Shown piece by piece: positions 1 to 6,658 of a stretch of 11,615 nucleotides of DNA. A program made the translations under genes and the position numbers. Numbering within the stretch: position 1 is the stretch's first letter; each line of letters starts with the position of its first letter. Origin of the DNA: a bacterium (GTDB taxonomy: Archaea > Thermoproteota > Nitrososphaeria > Nitrososphaerales > CADDZS01); NCBI GenBank assembly GCA_027310845.1, contig DAIDAB010000050.1, positions 1 to 11,615 of the forward strand, given 5' to 3'. The notes beneath the pieces were generated by a model, which was given only the letters and a program-made list of their open reading frames with translations, did no database searches and was not told the DNA's origin.

Positions 1-165
1 CTTATGAAGCAAATTGGATTGATGTGAGTTTGCAATCATCCCAGCTACGAGGATTTACTAGTAAATTTCTAACATGTGATGATTGCACTTGCGGGATGTG
101 GGATTTGAAGCGAATTTACTAGTAGACATCGTCGATCATTCAAGCCACTTGCGTCTGAACAACTA
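1..165. repeat. Degenerate tandem repeat with nested inverted repeats
   Basis: No gene is visible here. A perfect 14-base palindrome, ATTTACTAGTAAAT, lies at 53-66. It sits in the middle of a wider inverted repeat: TGCAATCATC at 31-40 and its exact complement GATGATTGCA at 78-87. All arms share nearly one centre (about 59), so the element could form a hairpin or cruciform, or bind a symmetric protein. The right half is loosely repeated about 61 bases on: ATTTACTAGTA recurs at 114-124, followed by GATCATT and CTTGCG as degenerate matches to 78-95. GATGTGAGTTTG (21-32) and GATGTGGGATTTG (95-107) are another related pair. A shortened relative lies at 1837-1870. The function is unknown; the repetition is read directly from the sequence. 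Confidence 0.55.
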
Positions 166-194
166 TGGAAATCATGTTTCATTGGTTCCTCTGG

Positions 195-566
195 TTAAGC
201 ACTCACTCGTGATCTCTGAACAAACATCTTTTCGAAACTGATTTTCATTAGAGAAGGAACTCCTGGAATCTTTGCTGAGAAACCTACGCTCCTTGTTCCG
301 TCAGACGGATTAGGCATTATTACGAATGCCTCAATATCGTCGATTAGTGCAACGCTGTAGGGGCTTGAAAACGTCCATCTGAGAGATTTAAGGTACGGGT
401 CGTCGGTCATTTTCTCTGCTGTGCCTGAACGTTTGTTCCGTCGCCTAACAGGTATCGCCTTGTATTCCATCAGATCTGGTTCAGGTAGATCTTCGAGATT
501 TGCAGGTTCTTTCCCGATCACGCACACCTCTCTTACTTTGATGCCTTTGTTTGATGCTGCTTTCAA
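195..566 (-). CDS. TrmB-like regulator C-terminal domain, probable 5'-truncated remnant
   Basis: The 123-residue product looks like the effector part of TrmB-family archaeal regulators. It has a KGIKVREV segment near residues 7-14, the style of the 'RGVKVR' strand in that family. It then has PYSVALIDDIEAFVIMP around 69-85, resembling the 'DD-E' strand pair of the PLD-like fold, and ends in ISFEKMF, like the family's terminal F-E-x-x-W helix. The N-terminal helix-turn-helix that would bind DNA is absent. The only available start is TTG at 566. The frame stays open and protein-like upstream (LSANQLAGLK) to a stop at 606-608, which suggests the coding sequence once began further upstream. I found no helix-turn-helix in the other minus-strand frames between 606 and 780. 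The family assignment comes from motif resemblance only. It may be a pseudogene or an effector domain without a DNA-binding part. Confidence 0.45.
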   Translation of the reverse strand: MKAASNKGIKVREVCVIGKEPANLEDLPEPDLMEYKAIPVRRRNKRSGTAEKMTDDPYLKSLRWTFSSPYSVALIDDIEAFVIMPNPSDGTRSVGFSAKIPGVPSLMKISFEKMFVQRSRVSA

Positions 567-967
567 TCCCGCAAGTTGATTGGCCGAAAGCTGTAAGCGT
601 TTCTGTCAATGCTGCGATGACCGCTGTTGTAAATGCCAGTTATGGCTACAATGAGGACGGCGTGTGTTTCTATTCTCCGTACTTTTGCTGCAGTGTTCCT
701 TGGAACTCGACTGGTTAAGCAACAATCAGAACCGTTCTGCAATACCTAATTATTCTAATGGAATCGACGCACTGGACTTGGACTGGCGGATCTAGTGAGA
801 AGCTTTATCCTCTGTGGATACATGTCCGTATAGACTTGGACCTTCGAGACCAGCATTACGGATTATTTATCGAAACACATGTTTGCGACTTCGCACCTTG
901 AGAAAATTCTCAACTCTTCAGTGTGGGTAAATGAATAAATATGCGGGTCATTCACCAATAACGCGGT
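567..967. other. Intergenic, no convincing gene
   Basis: This 400-base gap lies between the TrmB-like remnant and vapB. A plus-strand reading frame of 47 codons with an ATG (758-901, beginning MESTHWTWTGG) is present, but it has no ribosome binding site, no recognisable motif and no suitably placed TATA box. A minus-strand open stretch of about 58 codons from a TTG near 736 ends at a TGA (563-565) that overlaps the TTG at 566. It contains a short hydrophobic run and no family signature. Neither is called as a gene. The last 35 bases hold the vapBC promoter. Confidence 0.4.
933..942 (+). promoter_or_regulatory. TATA-like box of vapBC
   Basis: AATAAATATG is an A+T-rich box about 30 bases before the vapB ATG at 968. 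With an archaeal box-to-start distance of about 25 bases, the transcript would begin within a few bases of the ATG. This agrees with the lack of any Shine-Dalgarno sequence in front of vapB. Confidence 0.45.
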
Positions 968-1216
968 ATGGCAATAGTGGAATTAGACAAGCGTCACAGA
1001 GTTACGCTTCCGAAGGAAGTAAGGAAGCGGTTTCAGGTAGTTGAGGGCCAGAAGTTCCTTATTGTGCCATACGGTGGCGATCTCATAATGAAACCCGTTC
1101 CCAAGGATCCGAGTAAGGAGATGAGCAAGATCATTGGCGATTTCCAATTCGGCAAACAGGATAGGAAGAAGGCAGAGAAATGGCTCCTGCAAGAGATAGC
1201 ACATCGAAAGAGCTAG
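968..1216 (+). CDS. vapB: VapB-type antitoxin, AbrB/SpoVT-MazE fold
   Basis: This 82-residue protein starts with the AbrB swapped-hairpin signature: VELDKRHRVTLPKEVRKRF (residues 4-22), then VVEGQKFLIV and GGDLIMKPV to about residue 44. This domain binds the operon's own promoter as a dimer. The C-terminal half (45-82) is charged and likely wraps the toxin. The next gene starts 37 bases before this one ends and encodes a PIN-domain ribonuclease, so the pair is a VapBC toxin-antitoxin module. Translational coupling through the overlap is likely, and autorepression is expected from the family. ATG 968 is chosen because the fold begins directly after it and a TATA-like box stands about 30 bases upstream. 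The length is normal for the family. Confidence 0.85.
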   Translation: MAIVELDKRHRVTLPKEVRKRFQVVEGQKFLIVPYGGDLIMKPVPKDPSKEMSKIIGDFQFGKQDRKKAEKWLLQEIAHRKS

Positions 1217-1629
1217 TCCTGGTAGAGTCGGATTTTCTATTCGGACTTGGCAAGTCAGACAAGCGACACGCACAAGTCATTCGTTCACTAGAAGCGCACA
1301 AATCGGGAAAAATGCAGATACAAGTCCTCTCGACCGCCGTTGTCGAAGTCCGTAGCGTCCTGTACTCGAAAGGCCTCGGCACAAAGGAAGTAGAAGAATT
1401 CTTTGCTCTAATGTCAGAAATCCTAAGTGAGTATGGCGTTGAAACATTCGTTCCTACCGAACCAAGCGATGTCATAATCGCTGAGAGAATGAGGGCAGAG
1501 TCGCCTGCTCTGACTTTCTTCGATTCGTTGTATGCTGCGACATCCAAGAGATTGAACTTGAAACTGATCTCCAGTGACGGAATCTACTCGAGAATTGGAC
1601 TTGCGGCAATAGATTTGGACATGATTTGA
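1180..1629 (+). CDS. vapC: VapC-type toxin, PIN-domain ribonuclease
   Basis: This 149-residue PIN-domain protein belongs to a family of Mg-dependent endoribonucleases that cut tRNA or rRNA when freed from their antitoxin. The acidic metal-binding residues are in the expected order: D18 (VLVESDFLF), E56 (STAVVEVRS), D115 (TFFDSLYAAT) and D133 (LISSDGIY). D97 in the helix before the third motif is also acidic. The 'FDSLYAAT' and 'LISSD' motifs are typical of VapC. The domain proper starts at about residue 12, so the first 11 residues, encoded inside vapB, are an extension. ATG 1180 is the only nearby ATG and follows a purine-rich stretch (GGAAGAAGG) that may serve as ribosome binding site. No active-site residue appears lost, so the toxin is probably functional. 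The target cannot be told from sequence. Confidence 0.85.
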   Translation: MAPARDSTSKELVLVESDFLFGLGKSDKRHAQVIRSLEAHKSGKMQIQVLSTAVVEVRSVLYSKGLGTKEVEEFFALMSEILSEYGVETFVPTEPSDVIIAERMRAESPALTFFDSLYAATSKRLNLKLISSDGIYSRIGLAAIDLDMI

Positions 1630-2279
1630 GACCTTCGTGGATTGATCATCAATATTCTTCATCGAAATTTTTCAGTTATTCTCCCTTTTCCGATCCTTGA
1701 ATCCATAGACTCGGTCCATGTGGGCCAGAGTTTCCGGGGATTCGTTCCCTGACAGGGCGCGAGTCTCACTCATTTTTCGCTGCAATCTCTGTTCACTGCC
1801 TAATAAGTAGAAAAGACAAACAGGATTCGCGCACGTATTTACTACTAAATTCCAAGTGCGCGATGTGGGACCCCCGCACCTGCTTTTGTTACGATAAGAG
1901 GCGGACATGAGATGAATTTTGGAAGGGACTAGTACGTCATTCATGTGGTCTCCTGGGCGCTTAACCTGAAGATCCGACCGAGCTTTGTTTAGCACAATAA
2001 GAATCCATTCAAGATCTGCGTATAGACGAGGAAGCAGTCCTCTTCCGTATCTATCTCTCCAATAACTTTATTTCAACTGAGTACGAGTTAGAAACCGTCT
2101 CAACGCACAGAGATTTTTACCAAGCGTCTGTATGCGCCACGCAATCGCACACCACCCCCTCCCTCGCTCTCTATAATACTCTCCACATTTTTCGAAAATA
2201 ATGGTAATGGTAGGATTTCGGCGAGTTCCGCAATATGATTTTTTCAAACATTGTTCCATAAAGAGCTGATATTCCAACT
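1630..2279. other. Intergenic, repeat relic, no supported gene
   Basis: This is 650 bases between vapC and a minus-strand membrane protein. Two minus-strand open frames occupy it (1672-1995, 107 codons; 2068-2277, 69 codons). Their translations have many Cys, Arg and Trp residues in no domain-like order, and the first runs through the repeat at 1837-1870, so I do not call them genes. A T-rich stretch at 1665-1673 (AAATTTTTC) lies 36 bases beyond the vapC stop and could end that transcript. The rest shows nothing I recognise. Confidence 0.4.
1837..1870. repeat. Shortened copy of the 53-103 repeat
   Basis: ATTTACTACTAAATT (1837-1851) matches the palindrome region at 53-67 with one central change that breaks its symmetry. 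It is followed by TGCGCGATGTGGGA (1857-1870), which differs by one base from TGCGGGATGTGGGA at 90-103. The spacer between the two blocks is 5 bases here and 22 there. Conservation of the same two blocks in the same order and orientation points to a dispersed short repeat family. The stretch after it (GACCCCCGCACC) resembles part of a tRNA 3' end only vaguely. Confidence 0.45.
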
Positions 2280-2732
2280 TTACGGGGTAATGTGATATTC
2301 GCTCAAGCTTTTAGTGAGAATGCTACCGAGAAAAATGATCAATGCAATTGGAATGTAGACAAATAATGGAATAACAAAAGTGGAGAGCAAAGAGTATCCA
2401 ATTTGTGTTCCTGAAAGCGGGAAATAGTGGTCCATCATAGCAATTGTAAGCGCATAAGAGCCTAACTCGATTGGCAAGATCAGTGCAATCGATTTTCCCC
2501 GGTGCTTCTCATCGAGCTTTAAGGCAAAGTAGCCAAAAAGGCACGCGGGCGAGATGGCTAGATAGAGTCCTAGAAATACTAGATCAATACTCTGAAGAGA
2601 GAAATTTAAAGAATAATACGATGGATAAAGTATGGAGATTGACGAAAACAACGATAGGCCAATTGCAGGAATTATGGCAACAACAAGGAGAATCCATTTG
2701 GGTAGAGCTTTCTCATCGCTCTTCATATCCAT
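2280..2732 (-). CDS. Four-helix integral membrane protein, unknown function
   Basis: The 150-residue product has a short charged N-terminus (MDMKSDEKALPK) and four hydrophobic segments at about residues 13-36, 48-70, 81-99 and 109-140. A charged loop (KLDEKHRGKS, 72-81) lies between the second and third. I do not recognise a family, and no metal- or cofactor-binding motif stands out apart from a lone H102. The ATG at 2732 is used. The frame is open further upstream (reading ITWVANAESNDL before the ATG) without another ATG, so a non-standard start slightly upstream is possible. A weak TATA-like box (CAAATAAAG on the minus strand, about 2782-2790) would leave a leader of roughly 28 bases. The downstream neighbour on the same strand is non-coding, so it appears to be a single-gene unit. 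Confidence 0.65.
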   Translation of the reverse strand: MDMKSDEKALPKWILLVVAIIPAIGLSLFSSISILYPSYYSLNFSLQSIDLVFLGLYLAISPACLFGYFALKLDEKHRGKSIALILPIELGSYALTIAMMDHYFPLSGTQIGYSLLSTFVIPLFVYIPIALIIFLGSILTKSLSEYHITP

Positions 2733-3063
2733 CAGATCATTGCTCTCCGCATTGGCTACCCATGTAATATTAGGTTTGGGGCTTTATTTGAAGAGTTTTC
2801 GCTGTTCAAGCCTCTGTATTTTGTCAAGGAATATCTCGCTCTCCTGCTCTTGAAGTTAGAAGAGACGGGATGTCAATCAACGAGGCGGCGACGTTGTGGA
2901 ATGAATATTGAAATGTGATGTGGGCAGGGATAGAAACTTGAACTTGTACCCATGAACATATCCAAAGACTATTGAAATCCTAAATGTACTCAGTAGTGAC
3001 CTAGTTATTGGAGCTCCGACGTCGCTTCCTACGAACCTGAAAAACACTATTGCGTGATCTCAC
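2733..3063. other. Intergenic, no supported gene
   Basis: This 331-base gap lies between two minus-strand membrane protein genes. A 23-codon minus-strand open stretch (2784-2855) reads like the end of a charged helix (IFLDKIQRLEQRKLFK) but has no start codon and is closed by a stop at 2856-2858. It could be the tail of a decayed gene, or chance. No repeat, tRNA or hairpin was found. Confidence 0.35.
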
Positions 3064-3483
3064 TCAGCTAGGCACAACTGGCGGATGCTCTCCGAGGAAC
3101 TCTTTCTCTTCCCACATGTCAAACGCTGTTGCAGACGAAGCAGCCTGAGTGATTATTGCAAGGGCATTGACCACGTGAAGGAACAATATGATGTCTTGAA
3201 ATATAGATCCAAAGTGAAACATTATCCCAGCAAAGAGAATTACGCCGAGCACTCCCTGGACTACTCCCAAGATCGCCGTCGTTTTGCTTATTCGCTTGAT
3301 TCTTTCTGGGCATGAACTCTTTCTAACTAGAGAATAGGCGTACATCGCAACAGCAACCACGATGAGTCCAACGACACCGTGAAGGTAATCGGTTGACATT
3401 TGATCGAGCACAGGGAAAAGGATAATGATGATTTGGAAGAAAGCAATCCAGACTAGAAGATACATCACAGACCATGTTTTCAT
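3064..3483 (-). CDS. Small four-helix membrane protein, CtaA/COX15-like half unit
   Basis: This is a 139-residue protein with four hydrophobic helices at about residues 4-26, 36-53, 70-89 and 98-118. Two histidines sit at helix starts: H35 (DYLHGVVGL, start of helix 2) and H103 (LHVVNALA, start of helix 4). Helix 3 carries LGVVQGVLGVILF with Q76. These features match one four-helix half of heme A synthase (CtaA/COX15), where each half has a His in an E-x-x-H motif before helix 2, a Q-x-x-LG motif in helix 3 and a His about 62 residues later. Here the spacing is 68, and D32 replaces the Glu. Half-size COX15 proteins are known in archaea. A heme-binding role is inference; a related membrane protein of other function is possible. 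ATG 3483 is preferred over an upstream TTG (3507), because the TATA box at 3515-3524 would place the transcript start between them. Confidence 0.65.
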   Translation of the reverse strand: MKTWSVMYLLVWIAFFQIIIILFPVLDQMSTDYLHGVVGLIVVAVAMYAYSLVRKSSCPERIKRISKTTAILGVVQGVLGVILFAGIMFHFGSIFQDIILFLHVVNALAIITQAASSATAFDMWEEKEFLGEHPPVVPS

Positions 3484-3514
3484 AAGCCGGTTCGTGCGAA
3501 AACGCAAACTCGTG

Positions 3515-3524
3515 GCTTATAAGG
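3515..3524 (-). promoter_or_regulatory. TATA-like box of the CtaA-like gene
   Basis: CCTTATAAGC on the minus strand is a strong TATA-like match centred near 3519. A transcript would begin around 3493, about 10 bases before the ATG at 3483 and downstream of the alternative TTG at 3507. This favours the shorter protein. Confidence 0.5.
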
Positions 3525-3841
3525 AAGATAAGAATAGATTCTGTTAACTCTTTAGGTCTTTCGATGAGCCGTTAAGCATCGGGTCTTTTTGAGACAAAAA
3601 TTCTATAGTCGCATCATATCTTATTTTGAGTTCGTGTTGACGCTTGACAGCCCTGATGATATTCCCACTTTTCAATCCATGACTTGACAGTTTCTTTGAC
3701 CGCTCGAAGTTTCACTTTATCTCCGAATAAGAGCCAGCTCTTCATCGCTCAGGTCATAGTAGGTGAACAATTCAAGTCGTCCACATCTTGATCAAGAATA
3801 GAATTGGTCGCAAGAGATAAGTAGCAAAACCTAGCAAAACA
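3525..3841. other. Divergent intergenic region
   Basis: This spacer separates the minus-strand CtaA-like gene from the plus-strand secreted protein. It contains a small hairpin (CGATG at 3562-3566 and CATCG at 3577-3581) followed by GGTCTTTTT, which looks terminator-like, although no plus-strand gene ends here. GAGATAAG near 3813-3820, 25 bases before the ATG at 3842, is a weak candidate TATA box. No coding frame is supported. Confidence 0.35.
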
Positions 3842-4225
3842 ATGGGCCATAAATTTAACAGGGATGTTTTGATAGCTGTTGTAATCGCAGTAGTTATCGG
3901 AATCTCGGCGCTGGGATACATCCAATATTCCAATTCCAATAATGGAAACACTTCTTCGCAGGTCTCTCAATCCTCTACTGTCACCAACTATTCTTGCACT
4001 AACTCTGAGGATGTGCCCCAAGGTTATTGTAGAGGGCTGATGACGTATGCGGATCTTAATTCCATCGTATCATCACCCAACGCTCAGGTCTCTTCAAATG
4101 GTCATGGGCTGATTACAATCAGTACTGGCTACGGCGCCTGCATATTAAATTATGATATCCTTCCGAATGGAACATTGGTCAACTGGTACATGGGAGCCAC
4201 AAGTTCAACTCAAACATGTGTATAG
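3842..4225 (+). CDS. Membrane-anchored secreted protein with four cysteines
   Basis: This is a 127-residue hypothetical protein. The N-terminus is short and basic (MGHKFNR) and is followed by one hydrophobic segment (about residues 9-27), which acts as an uncleaved anchor or signal peptide. A Ser/Asn/Gln/Thr-rich linker (30-50), typical of surface proteins, comes next. The remaining 77 residues form a small, mainly polar domain with Cys at 52, 63, 100 and 126, an even number that would allow two disulfides outside the cell. There are several N-x-S/T sites for glycosylation (for example NYS at 49 and NGT at 109). I recognise no family. ATG 3842 directly precedes the basic N-terminus. It appears to be transcribed alone, because a hairpin with a T run follows its stop codon. 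Confidence 0.7.
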   Translation: MGHKFNRDVLIAVVIAVVIGISALGYIQYSNSNNGNTSSQVSQSSTVTNYSCTNSEDVPQGYCRGLMTYADLNSIVSSPNAQVSSNGHGLITISTGYGACILNYDILPNGTLVNWYMGATSSTQTCV

Positions 4226-4259
4226 TTTCATTCACCTGAAATGAAACGCTCTCATTTTT
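4225..4259 (+). terminator. Hairpin plus T run after the secreted protein gene
   Basis: GTTTCATT (4225-4232) pairs perfectly with AATGAAAC (4240-4247), giving an 8-base stem with a 7-base loop that begins on the last base of the TAG stop codon. A T run (4255-4259) follows. Archaeal termination depends mainly on T-rich tracts, so the hairpin may instead protect the RNA 3' end. Confidence 0.45.
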
Positions 4260-4666
4260 CACCCGAAGATGATATAGAACCAATGCACACTGTGAAGAGA
4301 AGGCGCGTAGAACAAGACCGAAGAGCTTGTTTCAAGCTCTGTTTTGTGTGACATGGTCGAACCTTTCAAGTATCACATCGTGACGCTTGCTCATTTTGCG
4401 AACAGTGCTAAAAACCCTTTAACGATCCAAGGTCTATCACTCATTTTGAATTTTGAACCTGATGCAGGAGAGACTATCTTTACAATAGCTAGGTTCTGGC
4501 CAGAGTCAATCGTAATATTGGGACTGCCCACACTCGCCGCCTTTCTTCTCTACGACAATGGGTTTGTTCTATTTGGCGCTATGAGGACATGTGTTTTTGC
4601 AATGATATTTCTAGGCCGATTTCAAAGTTGATCTAGAGCGTGCGCCAGTTGTGATAAGATGAATCC
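4226..4666. other. Intergenic between convergent genes
   Basis: This 441-base region lies between the secreted protein gene and the 3' end of the M13 peptidase gene. It holds the hairpin above and the doubtful small ORF at 4344-4631. A 36-codon frame (4241-4351, starting MKRSHFSPEDD) begins inside the hairpin and has no other support. Confidence 0.35.
4344..4631 (+). CDS. Doubtful small membrane ORF
   Basis: This open frame of 95 codons starts at TTG 4344 (or ATG 4353). The second half is hydrophobic, with two candidate membrane helices at about 54-70 (ESIVILGLPTLAAFLLY) and 74-91 (FVLFGAMRTCVFAMIFLG). The first half (residues 1-50) shows no motif. No ribosome binding site or convincing TATA box precedes it, and I recognise no family. 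It could be a small membrane protein, the end of a decayed one, or a chance frame. Confidence 0.25.
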   Translation: MCDMVEPFKYHIVTLAHFANSAKNPLTIQGLSLILNFEPDAGETIFTIARFWPESIVILGLPTLAAFLLYDNGFVLFGAMRTCVFAMIFLGRFQS

Positions 4667-6658
4667 CTACCAGACAGCAAGATGCTGAGTCTCCCGAGCT
4701 CTCTCGCCTGTCGAAGGTGAGAACGCCAAGTCAAAGGCCGGATGGTTAATCGCAGGAAGCGTGCCGCGATACTGATTTGGCGAGTGCGGGTCTATAGTAA
4801 GCCGGCGGCGCAGCTCCTGTTCGCGAATGTTTCCTCTCCATATCTGGGCCCAAGCTATGAAGAATCGCTGTTCGGGTGTGAGCCCGTCAATCATTTGGTG
4901 TTTTGCGGGCTCCTGCGCGAGTCGTCTCTGAAAAGCCTCGTAAGCTATCGAGACTCCTCCAAAGTCAGCAATGTTTTCCCCAAGCGTCAGCTCACCGTTG
5001 ACATGCACTCCGGGCAATGGCTCCTGAGAGTTGTATAGCGCTGCCACTGCTCTTGCCCTTGTTTGGAATTCTCTCTCATCGTCGGGAGTCCACCAGTCGC
5101 GGAGGTTGCCCTCGGCATCAAATCTTCGACCCTGGTCATCATATCCATGAGTTATCTCGTGCCCGATCACCGCTCCAATGCTAGCATAGTTCACCGCGTC
5201 ATCCAGAGTAACGTCAAAGTAAGGAGGCTGCAGAATGCCTGCGGGAAAGACTATTTCGTTTTCTGTGGGAGAGAAATACGCGTTCACCGTCGGCGGAGTC
5301 ATGTACCACTCCGTCCTGTCCACGGGCTGGCCAACGCGGCTTGCCTGACGGCGGGCCTCGAATGCTGCTGCTCGATGAATATTTCCCACATAGTCTCCAG
5401 GATCTATCACCACTGAACTATAGTCGCGGAAGCGCTCCGGGTGACCAATCTTTACGCGAAACCTGTCGAACTTTGCAAGAGCCTGCTGCCGCGTGGCCTC
5501 AGTCATCCAGGGAAGACAACCGAGCCTCTCCCGGAACACGGCGCGGATATCCTCTATCAAAAGTGCGACCCGCTGCCTAGCTTCAGAGGGAAAATGTTTC
5601 TCCACGTAGAGTTTGCCGAGCGCCTCCCCAACAAGCCCATCAACTGTGCGTGCGGCGCGCTTCCAACGAGCCTCGGGTTCTTGCTTTCCGAGCAGTCTGC
5701 GTTGGAAAAAGTCAAAGTCTTCCCCCTCTACACTCGAATGGAGATGCGGAGCAAACTCATGGAGAACGTGCCATCGAAGGTATGTCCTCAAATGTTCGAT
5801 TGGCCTCTCGGAAAGGAGCTTCTCCAAAGCGGTGAAGAATTCCGGCTGGCCGATAATAAAATACTCAGCTGGCGGCACACCTAGGGCTTCTAGATATGCA
5901 GGTAGATTCATCGATGCAAACTTGGCAAGGTCCGAGGCAGCGATTCTGTTGTAATTTTTTTCTTCGTCTCGAAGATCAGCTCGGGCCCGACTCGTCTTCG
6001 CAAGGTCTGTTTCGAGACTAAGCACAAGCTCGGCGAGTCGTTTACTCTCCTCCTCTGTCTCACCTGCGAGCGTAAATATGCGGGCGACATGACCTCGGTA
6101 GGCATCGCGCGCCTCTTTGAATGAATCAGCCAAATAATATTCCCTGTCGGGAAGAGAGAGTCCTCCCTGCTCTAAGTAAAAGGCGTAGATAGAACTGTTC
6201 TTCTTGTCAGCTTGAGAATACGCTGTGAAAAACGCATGCACACCAGCACAATGAAGCTCTGCAATGCAACGTGCCAGGTCTTTTCCAGATACGGTTGCTT
6301 CGATTCGATGTAGCTCATTTTGAATGGGCTCAAAACCGAGCTTCTCAATGCGTTCTGTGTTCATGGCTGATTTGTACAAGTCTCCTACAAGACGCTTGGG
6401 AGATCCAGGCTCTGGAGCAGGTTCCTCGGCCGAGTCCTCGAGTATGCGTCGCAGGAGGTGTAGGTTCCATTCGTAGAGCTCATCAAACGCGGTCCAAAGC
6501 GCCTTGTCCGCGGGCACCTGATTTGCTCGAATCCACTCGCCAACAGAATAGCGGTAAAAGTCTTCGCGTGGATCCGCGGACAGATCCATGTAACCCACCG
6601 AAAAGCGAGGAATCTTGGGCTCTTTGATTCGGCTGTTTACCTCATGCACAATGGCCAT
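4667..6658 (-). CDS. M13 family zinc endopeptidase (neprilysin/PepO-like)
   Basis: This is a complete 663-residue M13 metallopeptidase, an oligopeptide-cutting enzyme. The N-terminal domain opens with the family's 'MDLSADPREDFYRYSVGEW' block (24-42). In secreted members this block holds a Cys; here it is Arg, and there is no signal peptide, so the enzyme is probably cytosolic like bacterial PepO. In the catalytic domain, NAYFSP (459-464) binds substrate and GHEITH (499-504) supplies zinc ligands H500 and H504 and catalytic E501. GENIAD (560-565) supplies the third ligand E561 plus D565, and DPHSP with H625 and R631 matches the transition-state His and substrate Arg of neprilysin. The protein ends in Trp, as M13 proteins do, but without the usual preceding Cys. 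Length is normal and the reading frame intact. The gene is clearly richer in G+C than its neighbours, with many CGC/CGG and GCG codons, suggesting bacterial origin. ATG 6658 sits about 20 residues before the domain. Confidence 0.93.
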   Translation of the reverse strand: MAIVHEVNSRIKEPKIPRFSVGYMDLSADPREDFYRYSVGEWIRANQVPADKALWTAFDELYEWNLHLLRRILEDSAEEPAPEPGSPKRLVGDLYKSAMNTERIEKLGFEPIQNELHRIEATVSGKDLARCIAELHCAGVHAFFTAYSQADKKNSSIYAFYLEQGGLSLPDREYYLADSFKEARDAYRGHVARIFTLAGETEEESKRLAELVLSLETDLAKTSRARADLRDEEKNYNRIAASDLAKFASMNLPAYLEALGVPPAEYFIIGQPEFFTALEKLLSERPIEHLRTYLRWHVLHEFAPHLHSSVEGEDFDFFQRRLLGKQEPEARWKRAARTVDGLVGEALGKLYVEKHFPSEARQRVALLIEDIRAVFRERLGCLPWMTEATRQQALAKFDRFRVKIGHPERFRDYSSVVIDPGDYVGNIHRAAAFEARRQASRVGQPVDRTEWYMTPPTVNAYFSPTENEIVFPAGILQPPYFDVTLDDAVNYASIGAVIGHEITHGYDDQGRRFDAEGNLRDWWTPDDEREFQTRARAVAALYNSQEPLPGVHVNGELTLGENIADFGGVSIAYEAFQRRLAQEPAKHQMIDGLTPEQRFFIAWAQIWRGNIREQELRRRLTIDPHSPNQYRGTLPAINHPAFDLAFSPSTGERARETQHLAVW

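Noticed and set aside
84..110. tRNA 3'-end fragment, from TTCAAATCCCACATCCCGCA on the minus strand
   Set aside because: The opposite T-stem strand does not pair (TTCGC in place of GTGGG), and no acceptor, D or anticodon arm is found.
191..721. Direct repeat CTGGTTAAGCA at 191-201 and 711-721 flanking the TrmB-like remnant
   Set aside because: Eleven-base matches are expected by chance several times in a window this size, and no mobile element lies between.
1672..1995. Minus-strand ORF of 107 codons
   Set aside because: It runs through the 1837-1870 repeat, has no domain-like pattern, no promoter and an odd Cys/Arg/Trp content.
2068..2277. Minus-strand ORF of 69 codons with TTG start
   Set aside because: Composition is not protein-like, no family is recognised and there is no start signal.
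2784..2855. 23-codon charged helix-like frame on the minus strand
   Set aside because: No start codon, closed upstream by a stop and too short to support.
3167..3182. Second CACGTG site (TTGACCACGTGAAGGA) as another parS
   Set aside because: Only 11 of 16 positions match parS, it is not palindromic outside the core, and it lies inside a coding sequence.
4742..5954. Several plus-strand ORFs across the M13 gene
   Set aside because: They are antisense shadows of a gene with intact catalytic motifs, and none shows its own domain or start signal.
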